Made by a program: the position numbers and the translations under genes
The notes under the pieces: generated by a model
What the model was told of the DNA's origin: nothing
Database searches by the model: none
The model's input: only the letters and a program-made list of their open reading frames with translations
Source of the DNA: an uncultured Clostridium sp.
Lineage (GTDB): Bacteria; Bacillota; Clostridia; TANB77; CAG-508
DNA length: 40,192 bases
Assembly: GCA_948471035.1 (NCBI GenBank)
Contig: CAOKRC010000014.1
Location: 1 to 40,192, forward strand
Direction of reading: 5' to 3'
In this document: positions 1 through 8,664 of the stretch, in pieces
Numbering within the stretch: the stretch's first letter is position 1
Layout: the number at the start of each line of letters is the position of its first letter

Positions 1-515
1 GTTTTCCATATTCCTGTTGTTTGTATATACCAACATTTCCAGCTTTCTTTTTTATATCTTTGTTTTCCTCTAGGTTGGTCTTTTGATAGAGAATCTTCTA
101 CTTTTATTGTAATATCATTCTCACCTTCCATAACATATTTTTCTATGTCAAATGAAAATCTTGAATATGCTCCAATATTTTCTCCTATATACTTTCCATT
201 AATCCATACTTTTGTTTTATAATCACTACCTTCAAAATTTAATATTACTTTATTATTCTGTAATTGTTCTTTTGATATATTTATTTTTTTATTATACCAA
301 ACTACATAATGTACACTTTCATCTTCTATTCCACTTAATTTAGTTTCATATGTAAAAGGTACAATGATTTTTTTATCCATTGGAAATTCTTTAAAATATT
401 TTTTTGTTTCTCCTTCATCATTATCATCAAATATAAAGTTCCACTCTCCATTAAGGTTTTGCCATTCTCTTCTTACAAATTGTGGTCTTGGATAATCTTT
501 TATATAACATTTCAT
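1..515 (-). CDS. Glycoside hydrolase family 2 protein, N-terminal part (runs off window)
   Basis: The gene starts at an ATG at 515-513 behind an AAGGA site and stays open to base 1, so only about 171 N-terminal residues are visible. It begins MKCYIKDYPRPQFVRREW and reads NLNGEWNF, then IVPFTYETKLSG, VWINGKYIG and DQPRGKQ, ending in WYIQTTGIWK. These are hallmarks of the sugar-binding jelly-roll domain of GH2 beta-galactosidases, beta-glucuronidases and relatives. The catalytic TIM barrel lies outside the window, so substrate cannot be assigned. No signal peptide is visible, which suggests a cytoplasmic enzyme. No CGG codon is present. Confidence 0.85.
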   Translation of the reverse strand, partial: MKCYIKDYPRPQFVRREWQNLNGEWNFIFDDNDEGETKKYFKEFPMDKKIIVPFTYETKLSGIEDESVHYVVWYNKKINISKEQLQNNKVILNFEGSDYKTKVWINGKYIGENIGAYSRFSFDIEKYVMEGENDITIKVEDSLSKDQPRGKQRYKKESWKCWYIQTTGIWK

Positions 516-537
516 TTTTTCTTATATCCTTTCTATA

Positions 538-1554
538 CTATTCATTACTACTTTCTATTAATTTATCAAAATCTGATTGATATAATTTATCTTGTATTAC
601 TCTATATTTTTCATATTCTGCTAATGCTTTTTCTTCTGCAATTTCATGTGATATTTTTCCTGCATCTTTTAATATATCTCTATCGTCTGATAATAAATAT
701 TTATCTATTCTATTTGCCCAATCTTCCATAGTCATTGGAATATTTCTTTTAGCTCTTGCTTCTGCTAAATCTAAAAATGCTGAAACAATAAGTTCTAATT
801 GCTCTAGTTCTTCTTTTTTTAGATAATTTTTAGCAATAACTACATCTGTTTCTAATATCTTACCATCTGGAGAATGTTTCCATGATGTTAAATTCATATG
901 CTCTTTTGTATGGTCTGCCCTATTATAAACAATCTCAGCTGCTGTTTGATGAGTTACTGCGTAATGCATCTTGTTTTGCACTTTTTTGAAAAACTTAATT
1001 GTTGTTGGGGATTTCTTATCATAATCTATACTCGTTGCATAAATATCTGTTATCTTTTGATAAAATCTTCTTTCTGATAATCTTATTTCTCTTATTTCTG
1101 CAAGTAATTCTTCGAAGTAGTCTTCATCAAAAAATGTTCCATTCTCCATTCTTTTTTTATCAATAATATAACCTTTTTTTGCAAATTGTTTTAATATATT
1201 TGTTGCCCATCTTCTAAATTGAATTGCTCTATCTGAACTCACACGATAGCCCACTGAAATAATCATATCTAAATTATAATAGTTTGTATTATAATTTTTG
1301 CCATCAGATGCAGTTAGTAAGAATTTCTTACTAACTGATTTTTCTTCTAACTCTCCATCTGCAAAAATATTTTGTATATGCATTGTTATATTATTTCTAG
1401 TTGTGTCATAAAGTTCTCCAAGTAATTTTTGAGTTAACCATAAATCTCCCTCCTCAAATCTTACTTCAATTCCTTTGTCCTTTTTTTGTTGTTCAAATAT
1501 TAAAAATTCTGCTGCACTACTTCTTATTATCAAATTTTTATCTTTTTTCTGCAT
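538..1554 (-). CDS. RhuM-family protein (virulence-RhuM / DNA-binding-like)
   Basis: The 338-residue product starts at an ATG behind AGGAGG. The N-terminal half carries the family pattern: VRFEEGDLWLTQKLLGELYDTTRNNITMHI, then KKFLLTASDGKNYNTNYYNLDMIISVGYRVSS and FRRWATNILK. This resembles the RhuM family, named from a Salmonella pathogenicity-island gene and common in mobile or defence-associated regions of Firmicutes. The C-terminal half (about 190-330) is helical, with the segment TAAEIVYNRAD. Biochemical function is not established for the family. It sits 22 bases downstream of the GH2 gene boundary with no shared operon logic. There are no membrane segments. Confidence 0.8.
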   Translation of the reverse strand: MQKKDKNLIIRSSAAEFLIFEQQKKDKGIEVRFEEGDLWLTQKLLGELYDTTRNNITMHIQNIFADGELEEKSVSKKFLLTASDGKNYNTNYYNLDMIISVGYRVSSDRAIQFRRWATNILKQFAKKGYIIDKKRMENGTFFDEDYFEELLAEIREIRLSERRFYQKITDIYATSIDYDKKSPTTIKFFKKVQNKMHYAVTHQTAAEIVYNRADHTKEHMNLTSWKHSPDGKILETDVVIAKNYLKKEELEQLELIVSAFLDLAEARAKRNIPMTMEDWANRIDKYLLSDDRDILKDAGKISHEIAEEKALAEYEKYRVIQDKLYQSDFDKLIESSNE

Positions 1555-1706
1555 ATTTAACCTCCTAAAATATTATTACAATTTAATATTATACTTGCTA
1601 AAAGTTCCATATCATCAATATTGTCAATAGTTTGAATATGTATAAAAGCAATTTTACTTTTTAAATCATTAGTTTGTTTAAAACTTAATGCTCTAAAAAA
1701 ACATTA

Positions 1707-2372
1707 TTACACAACATTATTCATTATATTATTAAATGTTGATAACTCATTTGACATTGGTATATTCAATTCTTTTATTGTTTGTTTTGTTGCATATAAT
1801 ATCATATCTAAACTCCGTTTTTCTTTTACTTTTTCATATATATTTTTCCAACTATCAACTCTATATAAATCTGTTTTATCGGTTAAATTACCTTTACTAC
1901 TAAATAATATAGTCTCAATTCCTAGTTCATTAACTTTGTTACAGTTTGCTATAGAATCATCTATAAACAAATCTATCTGCTCAATTTTACAAACCTTTGC
2001 TTTATCAAAATCACAAATCAATTTATCATAGTGAATATTATTGTTTTTTAATTCTTCAACAGTAGTTTTATATTCATCTGTATATAATGTTTTGTCCCTT
2101 GCTGTAATAACTATTATTTCGTGGCCTAAAGCTCTAATTTTATCAATATATTCCGCAACTTTTGGTTTGAATGGTGTGTTTGGAATAACTTTATCATAAT
2201 ATTCTTTTGCAAATTCAAGTTCTCTCTCTTTCATTTCTTTTGGCAAATTACTATATGAAATATTATTATCTTTCAAATATTTTATATCTACATCAAAAAA
2301 TTCTGCTATATATGGTATTAAATAGTCAAATGTATCTGCCATTGTATCATCTATATCTATTCCTATTTTCAA
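1707..2372 (-). CDS. HAD-family 5'-nucleotidase-like phosphatase (NT5C / YqfW type)
   Basis: The 221-residue protein begins at a TTG codon (2372-2370) preceded by AAGGAG; no better ATG exists. HAD motif I is GIDIDDTMAD (residues 4-13), with the nucleophile and acid/base aspartates. Motif II is VITARD, around residue 90. The C-terminal acidic motif is DLFIDDS, around residue 135. This layout matches the small deoxyribonucleotidase / NT5C-type group, which dephosphorylates nucleoside monophosphates in the cytosol. The last 40 residues (RSLDMILYATKQ onward) go beyond the usual core. The exact substrate is uncertain. Confidence 0.75.
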   Translation of the reverse strand: MKIGIDIDDTMADTFDYLIPYIAEFFDVDIKYLKDNNISYSNLPKEMKERELEFAKEYYDKVIPNTPFKPKVAEYIDKIRALGHEIIVITARDKTLYTDEYKTTVEELKNNNIHYDKLICDFDKAKVCKIEQIDLFIDDSIANCNKVNELGIETILFSSKGNLTDKTDLYRVDSWKNIYEKVKEKRSLDMILYATKQTIKELNIPMSNELSTFNNIMNNVV

Positions 2373-2397
2373 TTAATTACATTCTCCTTACTTTTTA

Positions 2398-2832
2398 TTA
2401 TATTTGTTTTACAAATGCTTTATCTCTATTTTCATCATATCCTAGTTTTCTATATAATTCATGTGCATATTTTCTATGAAAGCCACTAAATAACCATATT
2501 CTTAATATATCTTCTTGTTTTGCTATTTCTTCAGCTTTATTCATTAGTTTTGTTGCAATTCCTAATCTTCTATATTCTTCTTTTATTGCTAAATCCCATA
2601 TAGTTGCATCTTTTCCTGATGGCAATGTTAAAATATTTAAAGTTACTGTTCCTACTAAATTATCATCTATATAATAACCTAAAATATGAATATCTTTATT
2701 ATCTTTAGATATTTTATATAAATTTTGCATTTTCTCATAGCTTATATTATTATTAAAAACATCTTTTAATATTTGTTGTAATTGTTCTAAATCTTTTTCC
2801 TCTATACTACTTACTATGTTATCTCTTTTCAT
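2398..2832 (-). CDS. GNAT-family N-acetyltransferase
   Basis: The 144-residue protein has a typical GNAT core. VGTVTLNILTLP gives beta strands 2-3 (about 60-72). EEYRRLGIATKLM (about 87-99) is the acetyl-CoA pyrophosphate-binding motif A (R/Q-x-x-G-x-G/A), and ELYRKLGYDE (about 126-135) is motif B. The start is an ATG preceded by GGAGTAAGGA. It lies 25 bases upstream of the HAD gene on the same strand, so the two are probably co-transcribed. The acceptor substrate cannot be told from sequence. Confidence 0.85.
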   Translation of the reverse strand: MKRDNIVSSIEEKDLEQLQQILKDVFNNNISYEKMQNLYKISKDNKDIHILGYYIDDNLVGTVTLNILTLPSGKDATIWDLAIKEEYRRLGIATKLMNKAEEIAKQEDILRIWLFSGFHRKYAHELYRKLGYDENRDKAFVKQI

Positions 2833-2973
2833 TCCTTACTCCTACTTTAAACAGTTATATTTTTTTATCTTTCTTACTAATTTATATCACAAATTAACAA
2901 TTTTTCGTAGTATTTTGCCAATATTTGCAAAACATATTTATCCTTACATTTGCTTAATTGCCACAAAATCCCT

Positions 2974-3035
2974 AATAGAAATAATGTCAAGAGCGAGTGA
3001 TAACGAGTTTATTTACTCTTGATATTATTTCTATT
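2974..3035. repeat. Hairpin with 20-base arms
   Basis: The left arm 2974-2993 and the right arm 3016-3035 are complementary over 20 positions with one G-T wobble; the loop is 22 bases (CGAGTGATAACGAG...). There is no adjacent T run, so it is not a standard terminator. It may be a decayed insertion element or a structured RNA. Confidence 0.7.
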
Positions 3036-3061
3036 GGAGATTGGATTTAATTTGCAAATGC

Positions 3062-3140
3062 TATAGCACGGATTTTCTTAAATTTTCGTGATATAAAAAT
3101 TTATAGCACGAATTTTTTTAATTTTCCGTGATATAAAAAA
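3062..3140. repeat. Two-copy tandem repeat (about 38 bases per unit)
   Basis: The units at 3062-3099 and 3102-3140 both start TATAGCACG and end CGTGATATAAAAA. Each unit can fold through its CACG and CGTG ends. The copies differ at only a few bases. Function is unknown. Confidence 0.7.
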
Positions 3141-3590
3141 TAGACATCAGCACATATCTACTGACACCCATTTTATAAAGATTCTCTATAACTCATTTTA
3201 ATAAATTTCTTCTAACACTTGAAATACCTAGCTTTATCTCATATCTACTAATCAACACAACCTATACCTATTATGCTTATTGTAGATACAATCTCAAATT
3301 ATCCAGTATTTCAAACACTTTACTCTATTTTCTAAAAATCAATTTATGTGTTTCCACTTACCACTTAAGCAATTACTTTAACTTTCACACCCAAATTTTG
3401 ATGTTTTTCTTTTCCAAATTTGCCTTTCTCCTCAAAAGATATAATCTCTGAAATTATATCAAAATCAAGTATTACATGTCTTGTTTTAGTTGTAGCACTG
3501 ATACGCATTCCACATGTGTGGGTTGCACGTAGAAAATTAAATATATTACTATCTGGGAGCGGACGTCATACAATATAGCCTGAACAGTAA

Positions 3591-4313
3591 CTATCTTTTA
3601 AATATAATTTCATCTCCATTTATTTGATAGTCTGTTGTTCCTTCTTGTATAAGGTTTCCACTAGGGATTTTTGCTTTTACTTCTGCTTTATATTTTTTTC
3701 CAGATTTTAGTTCTAACCTAATATCAAATGATATATTAAATTTTATTTCTTCATTTGATATACCAATTTTTCCAAGTAGAGTTCCATCATGTTTAATTTC
3801 ATCTTCGTCTGATATATAATTTCCTAAATTTTCATTTACACATCTTAATAGTATTAATCCTCCTTGGTTTGCTATTTTTAGTTCTTCAAGATTTGATGCC
3901 TGATCTCCTATATATATTAGTTCTTTATCTATTTTATATTCTTCTTTGTTATTAAATATTACTTTACTGTTACTTGGCCTATATATTTCTACATTCCCTT
4001 TTACTGGTTCACTTTCTATTTTAAAATTATTTATTATAATTTTATCTATTATCTCTTCTTCACTATAGTTTTTGTTTTTTATAATATCAATATAGATATC
4101 ATTGCTTTGCAGAACATTTAAATCCCATTTATTAGTAGAGTTTTCTTTTTCTATTCCACCAGCTGTGCTTATTACCATTATTTTAGATATTTTAAATGGC
4201 ATATTAGTTTCGCCCTCAACACTATATTTTACCATTACGCTTAATATTGTAACCCCAATAATTGCCATAAAAAATATTGCAATATATTTTTTTATAAAGC
4301 TTTTTCTATCCAT
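3591..4313 (-). CDS. Unknown membrane-anchored extracytoplasmic protein
   Basis: The 240-residue protein is not recognised as a named family. Residues 9-29 (YIAIFFMAIIGVTILSVMV) form a single N-terminal hydrophobic segment after a basic start (MDRKSFIKK), which fits a signal anchor with the rest outside the membrane. No lipobox cysteine is visible. The exported part is rich in beta-prone and charged residues; VELKSGKKYKAEVKAKIPSG-type text near residues 200-220 suggests a beta-sandwich. The start ATG has a purine-rich upstream stretch (AAAAGGAGAAAAG). It is the first gene downstream of tRNA-Ser on the same strand. Confidence 0.6.
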   Translation of the reverse strand: MDRKSFIKKYIAIFFMAIIGVTILSVMVKYSVEGETNMPFKISKIMVISTAGGIEKENSTNKWDLNVLQSNDIYIDIIKNKNYSEEEIIDKIIINNFKIESEPVKGNVEIYRPSNSKVIFNNKEEYKIDKELIYIGDQASNLEELKIANQGGLILLRCVNENLGNYISDEDEIKHDGTLLGKIGISNEEIKFNISFDIRLELKSGKKYKAEVKAKIPSGNLIQEGTTDYQINGDEIIFKR

Positions 4314-4402
4314 AACTTTTCTCCTTTTTCTTTGGATACTTTTATTTTTTACAAATTAATTGTTGAGTTTATATTTTCACTAAATAATCTAAATCATGGT
4401 TC

Positions 4403-4494
<92 letters not shown>

Positions 4495-4502
4495 ATATAT
4501 TT

Positions 4503-4961
4503 TTACTTATTTTTTAATTTTCTTAATTCTTTAAAAAATTTTTTTAGTAATTCTTCGCATTCTTTTTGTAATATTCCTGTTTCTATTTCTACTTTATGAT
4601 TAAAAGTAAAATCTTCTAATAAGTTTAAAACAGATCCACATGCTCCTGTTTTTGAATCCATTGTTCCTATATATACTTTTTTTATTCTAGACTGAATTAA
4701 TGCACCAGCACACATTGAACAAGGTTCTAATGTAACATACATTTCACAATTTGTTAATCTCCAATTATTTAGCTTTTTACTAGCTTTCTGGATTGCAATT
4801 ATTTCTGCATGTCTTGTAGTATCTCGTTTTTCTTCTTTTATATTATGTGCTCGTGCAATTATTTTTCCGTTATTTACTATTACTACTCCAACTGGCACTT
4901 CTAATTTATCATATGCTTTTTGGGCCTCTTTTAGGGCTTCTTTCATAAATTTCTCTTCCAT
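4503..4961 (-). CDS. tadA: tRNA-specific adenosine deaminase TadA
   Basis: The 152-residue zinc deaminase converts A34 of tRNA-Arg(ACG) to inosine, enabling decoding of CGU, CGC and CGA. The active site is visible: TRHAEIIAIQ (about 50-59, zinc-binding His and proton-shuttle Glu) and EPCSMCAGAL (about 80-89, PCxxC zinc ligands). Its length matches the family. It lies just upstream of tRNA-Ser in the direction of transcription. The likely substrate, tRNA-Arg(ACG), is encoded at 29.7 kb. An inosine-34 tRNA does not read CGG, which matters for the CGG anomaly in this window. Confidence 0.95.
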   Translation of the reverse strand: MEEKFMKEALKEAQKAYDKLEVPVGVVIVNNGKIIARAHNIKEEKRDTTRHAEIIAIQKASKKLNNWRLTNCEMYVTLEPCSMCAGALIQSRIKKVYIGTMDSKTGACGSVLNLLEDFTFNHKVEIETGILQKECEELLKKFFKELRKLKNK

Positions 4962-5097
4962 ATATTGCTCTTTCTTTAATTAATAGTGAATAATTAATAG
5001 TGAATAGTACAAATGTGCTCATTAACATTTATCAAAAATTATTCACATTCACTCTTCACCATTAACTATTCATTGCGACTTGCTAAAATCGCACATT

Positions 5098-5173
5098 TGG
5101 TATTCCCAGAGGGACTCGAACCCCCATCGGTAGCTTAGGAGGCTACTGCTCTATCCTGCTGAGCTATGAGAAC
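5098..5173 (-). tRNA. tRNA-Arg(CCU)
   Basis: The 76-base cloverleaf starts GTTCTCATAGCTCAGC, has the T-loop GGTTCGAGTCC and ends GGGAATA plus an encoded CCA. The anticodon loop CTCCTAA is closed by GTAGC/GCTAC, giving anticodon CCU, which reads AGG. Position 32 is C. Confidence 0.95.
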
Positions 5174-5238
5174 ATTTTATTATTATAAATTTTATAATAA
5201 TTACAAATATTAATCAATACTTTAATTAAATATTTTTT

Positions 5239-5281
5239 CTTATAACAAAAAAATCCAGAGAATTACTATCTCTGGATTTTT
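5239..5281 (-). terminator. Rho-independent terminator of the 27-residue ORF
   Basis: On the minus strand ATCCAGAGA and TCTCTGGAT pair around a TAGTAAT loop and are followed by a T run. The stem begins inside the last codons of the small ORF and its stop codon lies in the loop. Confidence 0.85.
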
Positions 5282-5349
5282 TTGGAATAATGCTTATCTC
5301 TTAATTCTACTAAGTCTTCATATGTATAACTATCGATTGTTCTTTGCAT
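5266..5349 (-). CDS. Putative 27-residue small protein
   Basis: The ORF reads MQRTIDSYTYEDLVELRDKH and then YSKKIQR before a TAG. Support comes from signals rather than homology: an AGGAGG site 8 bases upstream of the ATG, a consensus promoter (TTGCAC, 17 bases, TAGAAT) upstream, and a terminator hairpin that overlaps the stop. The peptide is hydrophilic and probably helical, with no membrane segment. It sits between ttcA (divergent) and tRNA-Arg(CCU). Family unknown. An alternative is a leader peptide or small RNA with incidental coding. Confidence 0.55.
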   Translation of the reverse strand: MQRTIDSYTYEDLVELRDKHYSKKIQR

Positions 5350-5388
5350 TATTCGTCCTCCTATTGTCCTTTATTGGGTTACTCTTAT

Positions 5389-5417
5389 ATTCTAGCATAT
5401 TATATTAAACAGTGCAA
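5389..5417 (-). promoter_or_regulatory. Sigma-A-type promoter for the 27-residue ORF
   Basis: Minus strand: the -35 box TTGCAC (complement of 5412-5417) and -10 box TAGAAT (complement of 5389-5394) are separated by 17 bases. It is divergent from the ttcA promoter. Confidence 0.7.
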
Positions 5418-5444
5418 TACGTATATAATTTTCAACATTTTAGA

Positions 5445-5473
5445 TTGAAAATTGTGTAATAAAACTGTATAAT
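5445..5473 (+). promoter_or_regulatory. Sigma-A-type promoter of ttcA
   Basis: TTGAAA at 5445-5450, a 17-base spacer and TATAAT at 5468-5473, 35 bases before the ttcA start. Confidence 0.8.
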
Positions 5474-5507
5474 TATTTATAAATTATGTTTTTATAAGGA
5501 GTTTATT

Positions 5508-6227
5508 ATGCAAAAGATTTTGGGGTATATGAGAAAAGCTATTGAAGATTTTAATATGATTGAAGATGGGGATAAAATTGCTATTGGTTTATCTGGTGGT
5601 AAGGATTCTATTAGTATGCTTATGGGGTTTAAGGCTTTACAGCGTTTTTATCCTAAAAAGTTTTCTATTATCGCTGTTACTGTTAACCCTGGTTTTGAAT
5701 ATTTTGATAGTGATTTATTAAGAAAAATTTGTGAAAATATTGATGTTCCTTTTTTTGAAGAAATTAGCCATATTAAGGAAATTGTTTTTGATATTAGGAA
5801 TGAGAAAAATCCTTGTTCTTTATGTGCTAATTTACGACGTGGTATTTTAAATAGTGTAGCCATTCGTGAAAGTTGTAATAAAATTGCTTTAGGACACAAT
5901 GAAGATGATGTTCTTGAAACTTTTTTACTTAATTTATTTTATACTGGTTCTATTTCAACTTTTGCTCCTATAAGCTATATGGATAGATCAAAAATAACTC
6001 TTATTAGACCACTTATTTATGCTCCTGAAAAAGAACTTAAGAATTTTGTTAAAAGAAATAATATAACTATTATGCAAAAATCATGCCCTATGGATGGTGT
6101 TTCTAAAAGAGAAGACATGAAAAAGATGCTTAAAGATTTAAAGGTTGACATACCTCACATTAGAGCTAATTTATATGGTGCTATTAGGAGGAGTAATATA
6201 AAGGGATGGGAAAATGGAGCTAATTAA
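5508..6227 (+). CDS. ttcA: TtcA-like tRNA 2-thiocytidine(32) synthetase
   Basis: The 239-residue PP-loop ATPase carries GLSGGKDSISML (about 28-39), the SGGKDS ATP-pyrophosphatase motif. It also has NPCSLCANLRRGIL (about 102-115), the CxxC iron-sulfur site of the TtcA/TtuA group, GHNEDDVLETFLLNL (about 129-143) and KSCPMDGVSKRE (about 190-201). TtcA thiolates C32 of certain tRNAs in the cytoplasm; the two arginine tRNAs and tRNA-Ser(CGA) in this window all carry C32. The start ATG follows AAGGAG. The gene has its own promoter and terminator, so it is monocistronic. TilS is ruled out by the CxxC motif and by size. Confidence 0.85.
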   Translation: MQKILGYMRKAIEDFNMIEDGDKIAIGLSGGKDSISMLMGFKALQRFYPKKFSIIAVTVNPGFEYFDSDLLRKICENIDVPFFEEISHIKEIVFDIRNEKNPCSLCANLRRGILNSVAIRESCNKIALGHNEDDVLETFLLNLFYTGSISTFAPISYMDRSKITLIRPLIYAPEKELKNFVKRNNITIMQKSCPMDGVSKREDMKKMLKDLKVDIPHIRANLYGAIRRSNIKGWENGAN

Positions 6228-6242
6228 TTAGCTCCATTTTTT
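6214..6242 (+). terminator. Rho-independent terminator of ttcA
   Basis: Perfect hairpin GGAGCTAATT/AATTAGCTCC followed by TTTTTT. The stem includes the last ttcA codons. Confidence 0.9.
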
Positions 6243-6258
6243 AGAATGTTTCTTTAAA

Positions 6259-6483
6259 TCAATAGCCAATAACTGCTCTTACAGGTGATATAGAAATGAT
6301 ATACATCTTCCACAACCCAGCAATTTGCTCTACCTGTGATTGTTTTAAATCTTTGTTAGGAAAGAACAAAGAAATCTGTCCTCTCTTATACCGCATTGTA
6401 TATTTTCCATGATAATATGTATTTACAACACGATATACTTCCCGTTTAGATAAGCTTTTTTCAGTTATAACCATCTTAGTCAT
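6259..6483 (-). CDS. Small unknown protein with foreign codon usage
   Basis: The 74-residue ORF starts at an ATG behind AAAGGAG with a strong promoter upstream. It reads KREVYRVVNTYYHGKYTMRY, then KRGQISLFFPNKDLKQSQVE and GLWKMYIISISPVRAVIGY. I do not recognise a family. Base use is less AT-biased than the neighbours. It has two ordinary in-frame CGG arginine codons (complements of 6393-6395 and 6443-6445); a +1 shift at either gives a quick stop. That is unlike every core gene here and points to recent acquisition, lying between ttcA and pgcA. Confidence 0.6.
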   Translation of the reverse strand: MTKMVITEKSLSKREVYRVVNTYYHGKYTMRYKRGQISLFFPNKDLKQSQVEQIAGLWKMYIISISPVRAVIGY

Positions 6484-6515
6484 AAAAACACTCTCCTTTG
6501 CTGTTTGATGTATAT

Positions 6516-6544
6516 ATTGTATGCTATTTTACATAATTAGTCAA
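6516..6544 (-). promoter_or_regulatory. Strong promoter of the 74-residue ORF
   Basis: Minus strand: TTGACT (complement of 6539-6544), a 17-base spacer and TACAAT (complement of 6516-6521). Confidence 0.8.
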
Positions 6545-6560
6545 TGGTTTTACTTGATTT

Positions 6561-8307
6561 CTATTTTACCATATTCAGCACTGCTTGCCTTAGTTCTTCT
6601 AATTTTTCATTTGCTCTTTCATCTGTTATTTCTTTTACTCCCATATAGAATTTGATTTTTGGTTCTGTTCCTGATGGACGTGCACAACACCATGCATCGT
6701 TTTCTAGTTCATAATATAGTACATTTGATACTGGTAATTCTATTTTTGAAACTTTTCCTGTTTCTAAGTCTTTTGCTTCACTTATACTATAATCTTTTAT
6801 AGCTTTTACTTTGTAATCTCCAATTTGTGCTAGTGAATTTTTTCTTAAATTTTCCATTATTTCTTTTATTTTTTCAGCACCTTCTGCACCCTCTATTGTT
6901 ATTGATTCTGCTGCTTCTTTGTAATACCCATATTTTTTATAGATGTTATCCATTTGGTCACAAAGTGTTAGTCCTTTTGATTTATAGTATGCAGCTGCTT
7001 CACATAGCATCATTACTGCTGTTATTCCATCTTTATCTCTTGCATGTGTTCCTACTAAACAGCCATAGCTTTCTTCAAATCCAAATGAATATGTTTTATC
7101 TCCTGCTGCTTCAAATTCTCTTATTTTTTGCCCTATATACTTAAATCCTGTTAGAACTTCTACTAATTCTAAATTATATCCTTTAGCAATTGCATCTGCT
7201 AAATTTGTTGATACTACTGTTTTTATGAATACCCCATTTGGCTCTAATATTCCTTTTTCTTTTCTTTGACTTAGTACATATTCTGCAATTAACATTGCTG
7301 ACATATTTCCTGTGAATGTTTTATATTCTCCAGTTTTTGAATCTTTTGCAAATACTCCTAATCTATCTGCATCAGGGTCTGTTGCAGTTATTATATCTGC
7401 ATCAACTTTTTTTGCAAGCTCAATTGCAAGTTTAAATGATTTTGGATCTTCTGGATTTGGATAATCTACTGTTGGAAAATTTCCGTCAGGTAATTCTTGT
7501 TCTGGTACTACATAAATTTCCTCAAATCCTAGTTCTCCTAATATTCTTCTAACTGGTTTTGCACCTGTTCCATGTAATGGTGTATATACTATTTTCAAAT
7601 TTTTAGCTTGTTCTTTTATTATTTCTTTATTTAATGATAATTTTTTTAGTTCTTCTATATATTTCGAATCTATTTCTTCTAATACTGTATTATATAATCC
7701 TTTTTTGATTGCTTCTTCTTTTGTTATTGTTTTTATTTTTGAATAGTCTTCTATTTTCTTTACTTCATTTATTATCTCTTTATCAACTGGTGACACAATT
7801 TGTGCCCCATCTTCCCAATATACTTTATATCCATTATATTTAGGTGGATTATGGCTTGCTGTAATCATTATTCCTGCAGTACAGCCAAGTTCTCTTGTTG
7901 CAAATGATAATTCTGGAACTGGTCTTAATTCTTCAAATACATATGTTTTTATTCCATTTGAATTTAATATTAATGCTGTTTGCTCACTAAATTCTTTTGA
8001 CATATGTCTTGAGTCATAACTAATTACTACTCCTTTTTCACTTACACCTTTTTTTATAATATAATTTGCTAGTCCCCCGAGTTGCTTTTCCAACTGTATA
8101 GCGGTTCATTCTGTTTGTTCCTATTCCAATTACTCCTCTAAGTCCTGCTGTACCAAATTCTAAGTCTTTATAAAACCTATCTTTTATTTCTTCAACGTTA
8201 CCCTTTATACTTATTAATTCCTTTTTTGTTTCTTCATCAAAATTTGGATTATTACACCATTCTTCATATTTTTTTAAATATTCTTCCATAATTTTTCCTT
8301 TCTCCAT
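6561..8307 (-). CDS. pgcA: Alpha-phosphoglucomutase/phosphomannomutase, +1 frameshift at CGG
   Basis: Two ORFs (8307-8038 and 8093-6561) join into one 581-residue enzyme, the usual PgcA length, if one base is skipped at the CGG codon 8079-8077. It interconverts glucose-1-phosphate and glucose-6-phosphate. The N-terminal part has FGTAGLRGVIGIGTNRMNRYTV, and the frame changes at residue 77 between KAT and GLANYI. After it come ITASHNPPKYNG (phospho-serine near residue 151), ATDPDADRLG (metal), GFEESYGC (sugar specificity) and RPSGTEPKIKFY (phosphate binding). All catalytic motifs are intact. It neighbours the UDP-sugar pyrophosphorylase, which uses its product. The start ATG is the second of two candidates (MEEYLKKY; first MEKGK), so the start is uncertain by six residues. 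Confidence 0.9.
8077..8079 (-). other. CGG +1 shift site in pgcA (residue 77)
   Basis: Zero-frame ...GCA ACT CGG GGG ACT; repaired reading ACT (C)GGG GGA CTA GCA. The residue at the shift is often Q, A or E in relatives, so this site alone does not fix the amino acid inserted. Confidence 0.85.
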
Positions 8308-8664
8308 TAATTATTGGTTTAATGGAACCTCTTTTTATAACTGTATTCTATAATTAAAAAAGCTAGATGTCAATTTTTTTCATCTAACTTTATTTGATTA
8401 TTTATGTTATTGTTCAAACTATAATTAACATCTCTATATAGATAAAAGCTGTAAAACCCTCCGTCATTCCTACAGACTGCAACCTCCCTTAGATAAAAGA
8501 GGCTTCTCTCTATTTTTCAAAAATAACTATTCCAGTCTAGCAACTTACTAAAACAGTAGAGTAAATGCTCCTTTACTTAAGTGGGCTGTTGACGTAGTCG
8601 ACTGGAGGTTCTTATAGTATAATTTGTTTATAATTTTTTATTCATAGACTGAACTGTAACTTAT
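8308..8664. repeat. Intergenic region holding dispersed repeat family B
   Basis: The stretch 8411-8567 matches, in the opposite orientation, the element at 34499-34657. Shared features are a TTTTTGAAAAATAGAG segment, a CTCC/GGAGG-rich hairpin and an end resembling TAGTCTGAACATTAA. A second partial copy (GACGTAGTCGACTGGAGGTTCTTATAG) occupies about 8590-8660. No gene is seen here. Confidence 0.65.

Larger units (their letters stand above)
2833..3590. other. Long intergenic region rich in hairpins and short repeats
   Basis: No convincing gene is seen in about 760 bases. The region holds a strong hairpin at 2974-3035, a tandem repeat with units at 3062-3099 and 3102-3140, a short palindrome at about 3439-3461 (GATATAAT / ATTATATC arms), and near 3540-3560 a fragment resembling the end of the dispersed element family seen at 20.9 and 31.8 kb (TATATTACTA then GGGAGCGGAC). 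It looks like decayed mobile or repetitive DNA between two minus-strand genes. Confidence 0.6.

Noticed and set aside
459..731. Hydrophobic Leu/Phe/Tyr-rich plus-strand ORFs (here and at 2207, 6827, 9528, 25231, 26306, 26681 and similar)
   Set aside because: They are reverse-strand shadows of AT-rich real genes, lack ribosome binding sites and show no family motifs.
2833..3590. A CRISPR array in the repeat-rich region
   Set aside because: Only two tandem units are present, with no regular spacers and no cas genes nearby.
8038..8093. Treating pgcA, murA, fabF and others as pseudogenes or sequencing homopolymer errors
   Set aside because: All eight breaks share a CGG at the same phase, none is in a homopolymer of the kind that causes indels (only pgcA has a G run beside it), and no other inactivating change is present in any of the genes.
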